The notes under the pieces are model-generated. The model worked only from the letters and a program-made list of their open reading frames with translations. It ran no database searches and was not told the origin of the DNA. Position numbers and translations under genes: made by a program. Shown here in pieces: positions 55,810-63,385 of a stretch of 64,000 nt of DNA (its first letter is position 1; every line of letters begins with the position of its first letter). The stretch is from Frigoribacterium sp. Leaf186 (lineage in GTDB: Bacteria > Actinomycetota > Actinomycetes > Actinomycetales > Microbacteriaceae): assembly GCF_001423905.1 (NCBI RefSeq), contig NZ_LMPQ01000011.1:81869-145868 (forward strand). Reading direction: 5' to 3'.

Positions 55810-56742
55810 TCAGTCGCGCCGGGCCCAGAGCGCCTCGACCAGCGACCGGGTCAGCTCGTGGTCGATCGCGACGGCCTGCCCGTCGAGCGTCGACACGGGG
55901 GCGATCTGCCGCCCGCTCGACACGAGCCACAGGGCGTCGGCCTCGCGGACGCGCTCGAGCGGCACGAGTTCGTAGGCGGTCTCGTGGCCGAGGGCGGCAA
56001 GGGCGTCGAACAGGGCCTGCTGCGTCGTGCCCTCGAGGATGCCCTGGTCGGTGCGTGGCGTGACGAACCGGTCGCCGAAGCGGGCGACGAGCGAGGCCGA
56101 CGGACCTTCGAGGGCGTAGCCGTCGCTGCTGACGAAGAGCACGTCGTCGGCACCGCGGCGGGCGGCCTCGCGCAGGACGCTCTTGTTCACGGCGTACGAC
56201 AGGGTCTTGGCCCCCTGCAGCAGCCACGGCGAGGTCTGCGCGACGTCGTGCCGGTAGCCACGGTCGAGCGACACCACGCGGATGCCGTCGCGACGTTCGG
56301 CCGCGTGGTCCTCGAACGCCTCGGTGCGCGCCCAGGCGGTCGGCTCGCTGTCGGGCACGCCCTCGAGGCCGCGGGTGACGATCAGCTTGGTCAGGGCGAA
56401 CGGCACGGGTGCGTGGGCCGCGGCCGAGGCGAGCACGGCCTCGCGGATCACGTCGAGGTCGAGGGCGGGCAGGTCGAGCAGGGCCGCCGAGCGGGCCAGG
56501 CGGCGCAGGTGCGGCTCGAGCGCCTGCACGGCACCGTCGACCACGCCGAACGCCTCGAAGATGCCGTCGCCGCGCGTCACGCCGAGGTCGACCGCCGTGA
56601 CGACGGGCTCGGACGCGTCGGTGACGTGCCAGCCGGGGCCCTCGCCGACGGCCCCGGCGCGGGCCCGGTCGATCACCACGAGCACGGGGGCAGGAGGCGC
56701 GGTGTCGGTGGCGGGCGAGGCGTCGGCAGCGAGGTCGGTCAC
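55810..56742 (-). CDS. Class IV aminotransferase / 4-amino-4-deoxychorismate lyase-like
   Basis: A 310-residue PLP enzyme of fold type IV: VDLGVTRGDGIFEAFGVVDG (start of the domain), LDRGYRHDVAQTSPWLLQGAKTLSYAVNK with the Schiff-base Lys (about residue 190), GADDVLFVSSDGYALEGPSASL and the LEGTTQQALFDAL glycine-rich loop. This fits either PabC (p-aminobenzoate for folate) or a branched-chain/D-amino-acid transaminase; the lack of a fused or adjacent PabB leaves it open. TACGGT seven bases before the GTG supports the start. Confidence 0.88.
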   Translation of the reverse strand: MTDLAADASPATDTAPPAPVLVVIDRARAGAVGEGPGWHVTDASEPVVTAVDLGVTRGDGIFEAFGVVDGAVQALEPHLRRLARSAALLDLPALDLDVIREAVLASAAAHAPVPFALTKLIVTRGLEGVPDSEPTAWARTEAFEDHAAERRDGIRVVSLDRGYRHDVAQTSPWLLQGAKTLSYAVNKSVLREAARRGADDVLFVSSDGYALEGPSASLVARFGDRFVTPRTDQGILEGTTQQALFDALAALGHETAYELVPLERVREADALWLVSSGRQIAPVSTLDGQAVAIDHELTRSLVEALWARRD

Positions 56743-56749
56743 GTCCTCG

Positions 56750-56755
56750 ACCGTA
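56750..56755 (-). promoter_or_regulatory. -10 box of a leaderless promoter (aminotransferase)
   Basis: TACGGT on the minus strand, then CGAGGAC, then the GTG at 56742. Confidence 0.55.
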
Positions 56756-56887
56756 CCTCGGGTCAGGGTTTCGCTTTGTGGACAGGCTGTGGAAAGTCGC
56801 TCGAGGGCGAGAGGTTAGACGCTCACGCGACTGCGTGGTCGGCCAGGACCCCGGGTGTCGCGCGGTGACGCGACGTCGCGCTCCAGT

Positions 56888-56902
56888 CGCTAGGCGGTCT
56901 AG
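56888..56902. promoter_or_regulatory. GCTAG-N5-CTAGC operator, copy 2
   Basis: GCTAGGCGGTCTAGC is a perfect inverted repeat; about 40 bases around it align with the MarR promoter region at 25608-25650. Confidence 0.6.
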
Positions 56903-57064
56903 CGGAATCGGGTCCGTGATCAGGGATTTCTCGTCGCCCACGCCCCTTGTGCACTCAGACGACGGAGGTACCGTGAGCGAGCCCGCCCATGGTGGGCGCG
57001 TGGTGCCCGGTGGGCTGGGAGCTTCTTCACGGGGCGGCCCGCCCGGCACCACACCACACGCGCG

Positions 57065-57098
57065 GAAGGGCCGCACCGTCGAGACGGTGCGGCCCTTC
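57065..57098 (-). terminator. 16-bp perfect hairpin after the acidic protein gene
   Basis: GAAGGGCCGCACCGTC and GACGGTGCGGCCCTTC pair around GA, 22 bases after the stop of the 57120 gene. Confidence 0.8.
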
Positions 57099-57119
57099 GT
57101 GGTCGGTGCGTGCGGAGCC

Positions 57120-57536
57120 TCAGCCTCGGGGCTTGGGCGGTCCGGGCTTCGGGTTCGACGGCGTGGCCTCGCCCGACGCCGGGTCGGCCGGGTCGGGCTC
57201 GCCCGGCTTGGGGTGGCCGGGGATCGAGTCGCCCGAGAGGTTCAGGTCGTCGGGGTCGACCTCGATGTCGCCGCCGTCGTCGGGACCACCCTCACCGGGC
57301 AGGGTCTGGACGGCGTCGAGGTCGGTGTCCTCGTCGACGGCGGGGGAGTCCTCGGTGGCCGACCGCTGCATCTCGGCGGTGGTCTGCTCGCTGCGGGGGA
57401 AGTCCGCCGTCGGGTCGTCGGCGTCGCGACGGTCGGGGGCGGTCTCGGCGGTGCCGGCGTAGCCGACTCCGTCCGTGGTCGCGGACGCGTCGCTCGGGGT
57501 GGAACCGGTCGTGGTGTCGTGCTCGTCATCGTGCAT
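57120..57536 (-). CDS. Acidic disordered protein
   Basis: A 138-residue protein, MHDDEHDTTTGSTPSDASAT onward, dominated by Asp, Thr, Pro and Gly, with no hydrophobic core and a Pro/Lys end (NPKPGPPKPRG). It is intrinsically disordered and unassigned. TACCGT six bases before the ATG supports it being expressed and leaderless, and a terminator follows, so it looks like a real monocistronic gene. It is divergent from the HAD gene. Confidence 0.65.
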   Translation of the reverse strand: MHDDEHDTTTGSTPSDASATTDGVGYAGTAETAPDRRDADDPTADFPRSEQTTAEMQRSATEDSPAVDEDTDLDAVQTLPGEGGPDDGGDIEVDPDDLNLSGDSIPGHPKPGEPDPADPASGEATPSNPKPGPPKPRG

Positions 57537-57542
57537 GCGCGC

Positions 57543-57548
57543 ACGGTA
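57543..57548 (-). promoter_or_regulatory. -10 box of a leaderless promoter (acidic protein)
   Basis: TACCGT on the minus strand, six bases before the ATG at 57536. Confidence 0.5.
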
Positions 57549-57582
57549 CGCCGCCGGGGTGCGTGCCGCATGTGCGCCGGGG

Positions 57583-57588
57583 CAGACT
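57583..57588 (+). promoter_or_regulatory. Possible -10 box (HAD phosphatase)
   Basis: CAGACT is followed by GGCGGC and the ATG at 57595. Confidence 0.45.
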
Positions 57589-57594
57589 GGCGGC

Positions 57595-58248
57595 ATGACG
57601 ACACTGACCTGCCGCGCGATCGTGTTCGACATGGACGGCACGCTGGTCGACTCGACCGCCGTGGTCGAGCGCATCTGGAGCGACTTCGCGGCCGAGCACG
57701 ACCTCGACGTCGTCGAGCTGCTCGCGTTCGCACACGGGCGGCAGACCCACGACACCGTGCGACGGTTCCTGCCCCGGCTGCCCGAGGGCGAGGCTCGCGC
57801 CCTGACCGACGGGCTGCAGGCCGTCGAGGCCGGTGGTCGCGAAGGCACCGTCGAGATCCCGGGTGCGGGCGCCTTCGTCGCGAGCCTGCCGACCGACCGC
57901 GTGGCCCTCGTCACGAGCGCGAACCTCGACCTGGCACGGTCGCGCATGGCCGAGGCCGGCGTGCCGTGGCCGACGGTCGTCCTGGCGTCCGAGCACGTCG
58001 CGGTCGGCAAGCCGGCACCGGACGGCTACCTGCTGGCTGCCGAGCTGCTGGGCGTCGACCCCGGCGAGGTCGTCGTCTTCGAGGACGCCGCGGCGGGACT
58101 CGAGGCCGCCCGCGCCTCCGGGGCCTCGGTCGTCGTCGTGGGCGACCACGACGGCCCGGCGGCCGACGGACTGCCCCGCGTCACGGGGTACGACGGCGTC
58201 ACCGTGCGAGTGCTCGACGACGGGGCGCTCGAGTTGACCCTGCCGTAG
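57595..58248 (+). CDS. HAD phosphatase, beta-phosphoglucomutase/sugar phosphatase branch
   Basis: A 217-residue enzyme: motif I AIVFDMDGTLVDST (nucleophile and general-acid Asp), cap domain of the C1 type with HGRQTHDTVRRFLP, motif II ALVTSANLDLA, motif III Lys in VAVGKPAPDGYLLAAELL, motif IV VVFEDAAAGLEAARASGA. This pattern fits small sugar-phosphate phosphatases (YfbT/GPP type) such as those for glycerol or hexitol phosphates; specificity is not readable. It probably works as a metabolite-repair or overflow phosphatase. Monocistronic. Confidence 0.92.
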   Translation: MTTLTCRAIVFDMDGTLVDSTAVVERIWSDFAAEHDLDVVELLAFAHGRQTHDTVRRFLPRLPEGEARALTDGLQAVEAGGREGTVEIPGAGAFVASLPTDRVALVTSANLDLARSRMAEAGVPWPTVVLASEHVAVGKPAPDGYLLAAELLGVDPGEVVVFEDAAAGLEAARASGASVVVVGDHDGPAADGLPRVTGYDGVTVRVLDDGALELTLP

Positions 58249-58340
58249 CGGATCGGGCCGCGACGGGGGCACGGGGCGGGGCCGGCGTGGGTCTGGTCAG
58301 GCCTTGCCGGGTCCGTTCGGGCCGGCGGGACTGGGTGGCC

Positions 58341-59357
58341 TCAGCCGTGCAGCGGGTGCGAGCCCTCGTGGTTGGTGCGCTGCGCCAGGGCGTGGGCGAA
58401 CTCGCGCAGGGTCTCGTCCGAGGTGTGGCGGGGCGTCCAGCCGAGCACCGTGCGGGCCTTCTCGGTCGACATGACCGGGATCTTCGCCGCGATGTCGAGC
58501 CAGCCGGGCTCGGTGGGCTGCAGCCGGGCCAGCCAGGTCAGCTGGACGACGGCGCGCAGCAGGCGGTAGGGGACGGGCAACAGCCGTGAGCCGAAGGCCC
58601 TCGCGACGAGGTCGGGGTCGACGACGGGCTCGGCCGCGAGGTTGAAGGCGCCACCCGCGCGACGGTCGATCGCCCGCCAGAACGCGTCGGCGACGTCGCT
58701 CGCGTGCACGACCTGCGACACGAAGCGCGGGGCGAGCGGGACGAACGGAGGGCGAACGCGCTGCATCCAGCGGGTCGGCACCCAGCGGCCGACGAACAGC
58801 CCGACGATCTCGCTCGCGGCGGCGGCCTGGAACACCAGCCCCGGACGCATCCGCGTCAGGGTGACCTCGGGGTGCTGCTCGGCGAAAGCGTCCATGACGC
58901 GCTCGTTGATCGCCTTGTGCTTCGAGTAGCTCGACCGGCGGACGCCCTTGGTCTTGTAGCTCTCGTCGACCCGACGCCCCTTGGGGCCGCGCGAGTACGC
59001 GCCGACCGACGAGGCGACGAGCACGTGGGGCACGCCGGCCCGGGCCGCGGCGTCGAGCACGTGCGAGGTGCCGAGCACGTTGGTGCGGTACATGACGGCC
59101 TTGCGGTGGCTCGGCTGCAGGGCCCAGCCGAGGTGCACGACGGCGTCGGCCCCGGCGAAGGCACGCTCGAGGGCGAGGGGGGAGTCGTCGGCCCCGACGT
59201 CGATCGAGAACCAGGTGACGTCGCCGTAGGGCGGCGTCGCCATGCGGGGGCCCCGACGGGCGACGCCCACGAGGGAGGTCACCTCGGGCTCGGCCTGCAG
59301 ACGGGTGAGCAGGGCGGTGCCCAGGTTGCCCGTGGCTCCGACGACGACCACGCGCAT
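58341..59357 (-). CDS. NAD-dependent epimerase/dehydratase (extended SDR)
   Basis: A 338-residue extended SDR starting MRVVVVGATGNLGTALLTRL, with the TGxxGxxG nucleotide motif at residues 8-14. VVHLGWALQPSHRKAVMYRTNVLGTSHVLDAA and SSVGAYSRGPKGRRVDESY follow, with SYSKHKAINE as the YxxxK catalytic motif (about residue 147). The C-terminal part contains LLPVPYRLLRAVVQLTWLARLQ and a WTPRHTSDETLREFAH end. Likely acts on a nucleotide sugar or steroid-like ketone; unknown. No operon partner. Confidence 0.9.
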   Translation of the reverse strand: MRVVVVGATGNLGTALLTRLQAEPEVTSLVGVARRGPRMATPPYGDVTWFSIDVGADDSPLALERAFAGADAVVHLGWALQPSHRKAVMYRTNVLGTSHVLDAAARAGVPHVLVASSVGAYSRGPKGRRVDESYKTKGVRRSSYSKHKAINERVMDAFAEQHPEVTLTRMRPGLVFQAAAASEIVGLFVGRWVPTRWMQRVRPPFVPLAPRFVSQVVHASDVADAFWRAIDRRAGGAFNLAAEPVVDPDLVARAFGSRLLPVPYRLLRAVVQLTWLARLQPTEPGWLDIAAKIPVMSTEKARTVLGWTPRHTSDETLREFAHALAQRTNHEGSHPLHG

Positions 59358-59454
59358 GGGGTCCCACTTTCACGACTCGACGGTCTCGCGCCGACCCCGG
59401 GTGGGCGGCAGACCTGCGGCGAGCCTACGCGAGGCCCCTGGGGACGGGGCCGCT

Positions 59455-59530
59455 CGGCCCGGGCCGGTCGGTGCGGGCCGGTCGGTGCGGGCCGGCGCGC
59501 GTCGGCGCGTGTCGGTGCGTGTTGGCGCTC
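59455..59530. repeat. GGTCGGTGCGGGCC-type tandem repeats
   Basis: Short units GGTCGGTGCGGGCCGG and GCGTGTCGGTGCG follow one another in the 170-bp gap before the epimerase gene. They encode nothing credible. Confidence 0.6.
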
Positions 59531-59531
59531 G

Positions 59532-60398
59532 TCAGGTCGCCGGGGGCGGGCCGGCCTCGGCGGCGATGCGGGTGACGGCGGTCTCGTCGAGCACGAAGAC
59601 CTCGTCGCCGTCGCGTGGGTCGTGCGCGCGGACGACGGTCGAGCGCACCGCCCCTCCGGCCGACAGCTCGACCACCACGAAGCCCGAGCCGCGCACGGCT
59701 CGCTCGGTGCCGACCGCGGCCAGCACGTCCGTGTCGTTCGCCACCCCGGGGGCGACCACCACGGGCACGCCCGCCAGGTGGCCCACGATGTGGTGGTGGT
59801 AGTGCCCGGCGAGGACGACGCGGACGTCCGACGCCTCGACGACCGCGGCCAGCGCCTCCGGGTCCTGCAGGGCGAGCGACTCGTGCAGGGTCGTGGGCGC
59901 GACGATCGGCGGGTGGTGCAGCACGAGCACGGTGCCGCGTGCGGCCGGCGTGGCGAGCTCGTCGCGCAGCCGGGCGAGCTGCTCGGGCCGCAACAGGCCG
60001 TAGCCGGCACCGGAGACCGAGGTGTCGAGCCCGATCACCCGCCAGCCGTCCACCTCGCGGACGAGGTCGAGCGGCCCGGCCGGGTCGCCGCCGAGCACCT
60101 CGGCGAAGCCCGCGCGCACGTCGTGGTTGCCGGGCACGAGCACGACCTCGGCGCCCGCCGCACGGGCCCAGGCGTCCGTGCGCTCGCGCAGGTGCCGGTA
60201 GGAGGCGCGGCTGCCGTCGTCCGACAGGTCACCCGAGCCCACCAGCAGGCGCACCCCCTCGACCCGCGCGGCCTCGGCCAGGACGAGGTCGAGGGCTTCG
60301 GTCGTGTCGACGACGCCCTGGTGCAGGGCCCCGTCCGCGAGCAGGTGCGCGTCGCTGAGGTGGACGATGCGGAGGGCTCCGGGGGGCAGGGCGTGCAT
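59532..60398 (-). CDS. Calcineurin-like metallophosphoesterase (CpdA-like)
   Basis: A 288-residue cytoplasmic phosphodiesterase with the full metal set: IVHLSDAHLL (Asp and His), VGSGDLSDDGS, VPGNHDVRAG, LHHPPIV and AGHYHHHIVGH. The spacing and LRIVHLSDAHL start match class III cyclic-nucleotide phosphodiesterases such as CpdA and Rv0805, which hydrolyse cAMP or other phosphodiesters; in vivo substrate is uncertain. TAGCGT six bases before the ATG shows a leaderless promoter that lies next to the G-rich tract. Confidence 0.92.
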   Translation of the reverse strand: MHALPPGALRIVHLSDAHLLADGALHQGVVDTTEALDLVLAEAARVEGVRLLVGSGDLSDDGSRASYRHLRERTDAWARAAGAEVVLVPGNHDVRAGFAEVLGGDPAGPLDLVREVDGWRVIGLDTSVSGAGYGLLRPEQLARLRDELATPAARGTVLVLHHPPIVAPTTLHESLALQDPEALAAVVEASDVRVVLAGHYHHHIVGHLAGVPVVVAPGVANDTDVLAAVGTERAVRGSGFVVVELSAGGAVRSTVVRAHDPRDGDEVFVLDETAVTRIAAEAGPPPAT

Positions 60399-60404
60399 GC
60401 CGCG

Positions 60405-60410
60405 ACGCTA
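60405..60410 (-). promoter_or_regulatory. -10 box of a leaderless promoter (metallophosphoesterase)
   Basis: TAGCGT on the minus strand, then CGCGGC, then the ATG at 60398. Confidence 0.6.
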
Positions 60411-60454
60411 CCGGGTGCCGGGCCGGGGCGGGCCTGGCCGGTGCGGACTGGTGC

Positions 60455-60513
60455 GGGCCGGACCGGGGCCGGGCCGGGGCCGGGCTGGGGCCGGGCTGGG
60501 CTGGGCTGGGCAA
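60455..60513 (+). repeat. G-rich tract with possible G-quadruplex
   Basis: GGCCGGACCGGGGCCGGG-type steps change into repeated GGGCT units; at least six G3 runs with short loops lie together. On the minus strand it is the same kind of CCCAGCC tract that precedes the other palindromes. Confidence 0.6.
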
Positions 60514-60579
60514 GTCGCACCACCGTCGTGTCGTCGAACCACGCTCCGGGGTGGTTCGACGACGCGGAGGTGGTGCGAC
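60514..60579. repeat. 66-nt intergenic palindrome E
   Basis: Arms of 29 nt, GTCGCACCACC...TCGTCGAACCAC against their complement, with about four mismatches around an eight-base loop. Confidence 0.85.
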
Positions 60580-60620
60580 CTCGTGTGCCTTCGTCGTGCC
60601 GTCGGCGGGAAGGGGCGGGC

Positions 60621-61043
60621 TCAGCCGCGGAACTGGTCGGCGGGGGCCAACCGGCCGTGCACGCGACGGCCGAGCTCGGTGAACATGTCGGTGACGGTCG
60701 CCCAGTCCTCGTGGCTGGGTGAGGTCGGCTCGACGAACAGGCCGTAGAACCGGCGGCCCGTGTTGAGGGTCTCGACGAGCACGGTCTCGGAGCGATCGAA
60801 GAACTGCGTCCCGTCGTGCTTCAGGGCCGCGGCACGGACGGGTTCGCCGGTGAGGTTGCAGAACCCGGCCGACGCGAGGGCGCGAGCGGTCTTGCGGCGC
60901 GACAGCCGGGGCAGCACGCGGCCGGTCTTCCCCGGGTCCAGCACGGCTCGCACGTGCGCGAACACGAGCTCTTGCTCGTGGACGGGGTGCGAGGCGTTGG
61001 TCGGAGAGTTCGTCACCCCCTCACCGTGCCAGGTCGGTGACAT
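60621..61043 (-). CDS. Uncharacterised 140-residue protein
   Basis: Starts MSPTWHGEGVTNSPTNASHP; ATG 61043 has GGGAG eight bases before it, while GTG 61016 is a shorter alternative. Central features are LRRKTARALASAGFCNLTGEP-like basic and small residues, DGTQFFDRSETVLVETLNTG and RFYGLFVEPTSPSHEDWATV, which look like a compact alpha/beta domain. No family recognised and no operon partner. Palindrome E lies just downstream. Confidence 0.65.
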   Translation of the reverse strand: MSPTWHGEGVTNSPTNASHPVHEQELVFAHVRAVLDPGKTGRVLPRLSRRKTARALASAGFCNLTGEPVRAAALKHDGTQFFDRSETVLVETLNTGRRFYGLFVEPTSPSHEDWATVTDMFTELGRRVHGRLAPADQFRG

Positions 61044-61264
61044 CCAGGCGACTCCCAGTGCGGGGGCGGCCTGTTGGGGTGCGACCCGGACTGGGGAGCC
61101 GGGTCGGTGCGCCACGGGCCCGCCCGCGGTGTAGCTCGCACGGTCGGCGCGCGGCGCAGCCCCGGCCGAGACCCTCGACCGTGTCGGCCCGTCGTCGCCG
61201 GGGGTGCCGGTGAGCGGCCGATGGCGACGTGGGTGCCGGTGCCGGTGCCGGTGTCCGTGCGACG

Positions 61265-61355
61265 GTCGGTGCGGGCAATTCCGGGCTGGTGCTGCGGCCG
61301 GGTGCCGGGATCGGCGTGGGAGGGGCGCGGCCGCGGCAGGGAGAAGGAATTGCCG
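61265..61355. repeat. 91-bp direct repeat with GGCAATTCC/GGAATTGCC ends, copy 1
   Basis: The unit carries GGCAATTCC at 61274-61282 and GGAATTGCC at 61346-61354, a nine-base terminal inverted repeat, and is nearly identical to copy 2 (two or three changes). Confidence 0.9.
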
Positions 61356-61437
61356 TCAGGGGGGAGCGCGTGAGGTTCGCGGCGGCACAGGATGTGCTCT
61401 GCAGGAGCGGCGTGCCGAAGCCGCTGTCGGTCTCGCC

Positions 61438-61528
61438 GTCGGTGCGGGCAATTCCTGGCTGGTGCTGCGTCCGGGTGCCGGGATCGGCGTGGGAGGGGCG
61501 CGGCCGCGGCAGGGAGAAGGAATTGCCG
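61438..61528. repeat. 91-bp direct repeat with GGCAATTCC/GGAATTGCC ends, copy 2
   Basis: Same unit, 173 bp downstream in the same orientation; inverted ends at 61447-61455 and 61519-61527. Confidence 0.9.
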
Positions 61529-61627
61529 GCGGGGATCGGCTCGGGGCGGGGCGGGGCGGCGGCGGGGCGGATCGGGGCGGGCCCGGGCCGTGCCCGGGGC
61601 GGATCGGGGCGGGGGCGGGACGTGCCG

Positions 61628-61633
61628 GAGAAT
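61628..61633 (+). promoter_or_regulatory. Possible -10 box (YchJ protein)
   Basis: GAGAAT is followed by GGCGCG and the ATG at 61640. Confidence 0.45.
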
Positions 61634-61639
61634 GGCGCG

Positions 61640-62059
61640 ATGACCCCTGCTGCTCCGGCCGACGGCCGCGACCTCGACGACTCGGCCCGCTGCCCCTGCC
61701 TCAGCGGCGAGGCCTACGGGTCGTGCTGCGGACCGGCCCACCACGGCACGGCGCCTGCCCCGACGGCGGAGCGGCTGATGCGCTCGCGGTACTCGGCCTT
61801 CGTGCTCGCGCGGGCCTCGTACCTGCTCGAGACCTGGCACCCGGCGACGAGGCCGGCGACGCTCGAGGTCGACCCGGAGACACGCTGGTTCCGGCTCGAG
61901 ATCGTGCGGACGCGTGCGGGCGGGCCGTTCGACGACGAGGGGACGGTCGAGTTCGAGGCGCATCTCCGCGACGCCGACGGGGTCGGGGTGCAGCACGAGG
62001 TCAGCCGGTTCGTCCGGGTCGACCGGCGGTGGCTCTACCTCGACGGCACCGCGGGCTGA
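61640..62059 (+). CDS. YchJ-family (UPF0225) SEC-C motif protein
   Basis: A 139-residue protein with the N-terminal zinc motif ARCPCLSGEAYGSCCGPAHHG (Cys-x-Cys, then Cys-Cys), followed by TAERLMRSRYSAFVLARASYLLETWHPATRP and the NTF2-like core VEFEAHLRDADG...HEVSRFVRVDRRWLYLDG. YchJ proteins bind zinc; their task is unknown. The leaderless -10 box fixes the start, so the long upstream frame through the 91-bp repeats is not used. Confidence 0.92.
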   Translation: MTPAAPADGRDLDDSARCPCLSGEAYGSCCGPAHHGTAPAPTAERLMRSRYSAFVLARASYLLETWHPATRPATLEVDPETRWFRLEIVRTRAGGPFDDEGTVEFEAHLRDADGVGVQHEVSRFVRVDRRWLYLDGTAG

Positions 62060-62082
62060 CGCCTGGCGAGGCCGGGGCGTCG

Positions 62083-62138
62083 GGCGTCACGAAGAGGACG
62101 TCGGGTCCGTCGGGGCCCGGCGCCCTCTCCGTGACGCC
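62083..62138. terminator. 15-bp hairpin after the YchJ gene
   Basis: GGCGTCACGAAGAGG and CCTCTCCGTGACGCC pair with one mismatch around a 26-base loop. Confidence 0.65.
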
Positions 62139-62153
62139 GCCGGGCCGCAGGGA

Positions 62154-62171
62154 GAGCTTCACGGGCAGGGA
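62154..62171. repeat. 18-mer GAGCTTCACGGGCAGGGA, second exact copy
   Basis: Identical to 25843-25860. In both places a hairpin lies within about 40 bases on the same side. Confidence 0.8.
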
Positions 62172-62340
62172 CCCACGGTCCGGACGACACCGATGCAAGA
62201 CTCACGCCCTTCATCTCGACGAACGATAGGCCGCACGGCCTGGTGCGGTTCAGACGTGGACGCGCCTCACAGGCACGGCCGTGCTCCGGTGCGTTTCGGG
62301 GGACAGGGCCGGTGGCGTCCGCACGCGTGGGGTGGCACCG

Positions 62341-62805
62341 TCAGCTCTCACGCGGCGTCGCAGGCCCGGGTGCCTCGGCCTCGGGTGCCGCAGCCCCGGG
62401 TGCCGTGGCCCCGGGTGCCGTGGCCGAGGGTGCCGCGGCCCCGAGCACTGCGGCCCGCCGTGCCGCGGCGAGCTCCTCGAGTGACCGGACCAGTCCGCCG
62501 ACGGCCCGCTGCGCCCGCACCACCCCGACCGGTCCGCCGAGCACCGCCGTGCTCGACGCGTGAACGATCCGGGCGACGAGGCATGCGTGGTCGTCGACGA
62601 ACCACTGCACGTCGAGCGTGAGCAACTGCGTCCGCCCGGCGAAGGCCCTCAGCGCCAGCGTCGAGACCAGCGTGCCGCGGACGGCCCTGGTGCTGCCGTC
62701 GGGCGCGAGCGACAGGGTGAAGCCGTGATCGGTCAGCGTCCGTTCGACGAGCTGCCGCGACTCGTCGTGCGGACCCTCGAAGAAGACGTCGTACGAGCTC
62801 GCCAC
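62341..62805 (-). CDS. Uncharacterised protein with ATAPG repeats
   Basis: A 154-residue protein starting at GTG 62805 (MASSYDVFFEGPHDESRQLV), 16 bp after the GNAT gene, so in one operon with it. Residues 1-100 look folded (ERTLTDHGFTLSLAPDGSTR, TLDVQWFVDDHACLVARIVH). The C-terminal 45 residues are Ala/Pro/Gly pentads (SATAPGATAPGAAAPEAEAPG) encoded by 15-bp units and probably disordered. Family not recognised. Confidence 0.7.
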   Translation of the reverse strand: MASSYDVFFEGPHDESRQLVERTLTDHGFTLSLAPDGSTRAVRGTLVSTLALRAFAGRTQLLTLDVQWFVDDHACLVARIVHASSTAVLGGPVGVVRAQRAVGGLVRSLEELAAARRAAVLGAAAPSATAPGATAPGAAAPEAEAPGPATPRES

Positions 62806-62821
62806 GGGTCGGTCGACGCCG

Positions 62822-63334
62822 TCAGCGCAGCGGCGCGAGCATCTCGAGCTCTCGCGCCGTCGGGTCGAGGGCGTAGGCGTTCGTGTGACCGGTCGGCTCG
62901 TAGCCGCGGCGTCGGTAGAAGCCGATCGCCCGTTCGTTCTGCTCGTGGACGTGCAGGCGCAGGGCGTCGCCCTCGGTCGCGGCCCATGCCTCGACGCCGT
63001 CGAGCAGCAGGTCGGTCACCCCGGCTGCACGACCGCGGTGCGACGGGGCGACGTACACGCCGACCAGCAGGGGTTGCCCGGCCGCCTGGAGGAACCCGCC
63101 CATGGCACCGACCCAGTCGCCGGTCTCGTCGTCGACCGCGACGAGCGAGGTGCCGTGCTCGGCCTCGCCCCGGGCACCGCGCATGCGCCACTCGGCCTCG
63201 CCGTGGCGCCGCGCGACGGCGAGCGTCTCGCCGTACGCGATCGGGGTGTCGGCCAGCATCGCGAGGCGCAGGTCGCGGACGCGCTGCCAGTCGTCGGCGG
63301 TCGTGCGGCGGACGGTCACGGGTCGTGCGGGCAT
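62822..63334 (-). CDS. GNAT-family N-acetyltransferase
   Basis: A 170-residue enzyme: VTVRRTTADDWQRVRDLRLAML at the N terminus, the substrate region WRMRGARGEAEHGTSLVA, acetyl-CoA motif A VGVYVAPSHRGRAAGVTDLLLDGVEAWA (Q/RxxGxG/A type) and motif B LRLHVHEQNERAIGFYRRRGYEPTG. It resembles general amine or amino-acid acetyltransferases; substrate unknown. CAGGCT six bases before ATG 63334 fixes the start and removes an Arg/Pro-rich false extension over the tandem repeats. Confidence 0.92.
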   Translation of the reverse strand: MPARPVTVRRTTADDWQRVRDLRLAMLADTPIAYGETLAVARRHGEAEWRMRGARGEAEHGTSLVAVDDETGDWVGAMGGFLQAAGQPLLVGVYVAPSHRGRAAGVTDLLLDGVEAWAATEGDALRLHVHEQNERAIGFYRRRGYEPTGHTNAYALDPTARELEMLAPLR

Positions 63335-63340
63335 GCGGTC

Positions 63341-63346
63341 AGCCTG
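63341..63346 (-). promoter_or_regulatory. Possible -10 box (GNAT protein)
   Basis: CAGGCT on the minus strand, then GACCGC, then the ATG at 63334. Confidence 0.45.
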
Positions 63347-63385
63347 CCACACGGTCGCCACGAGCCGAGAGCACGGGCCGGGGGC

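Larger units (their letters stand above)
56743..57119. other. 377-bp gap with repeated operator region
   Basis: No credible protein. It holds a TACGGT -10 box for the aminotransferase, TTTGTGGACAGG near 56775 (one mismatch from a DnaA-box-like sequence, isolated), the second GCTAG-N5-CTAGC site (56888-56902), a GGAGGTACCGTG that looks like a start but opens only a Gly/Pro-rich frame, and the hairpin 57065-57098. Confidence 0.45.
61044..61639. other. 596-bp gene-free stretch with a 91-bp direct repeat
   Basis: Only Gly/Arg-rich frames are open. The two 91-bp repeats are described separately; between and after them the sequence is G-rich (GGGGCGGGGCGG, GGATCGGGGCGGG). Near the right end lies the -10 box of the YchJ gene. 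Confidence 0.6.
62060..62340. other. 281-bp gap with a hairpin and the 18-mer word
   Basis: No gene. It has a 15-bp hairpin (62083-62138) after ychJ and the second full copy of GAGCTTCACGGGCAGGGA (62154-62171). Confidence 0.5.

Noticed and set aside
56770-56790. DnaA-box-like TTTGTGGACAGG, possible replication origin
   Set aside because: A single imperfect box without dnaA, dnaN or a box cluster is not an origin.
61229-61639. Long N-terminal extension of the YchJ gene through the 91-bp repeats
   Set aside because: The extension is only repeat-derived Gly/Arg sequence, and a -10 box lies six bases before the internal ATG.
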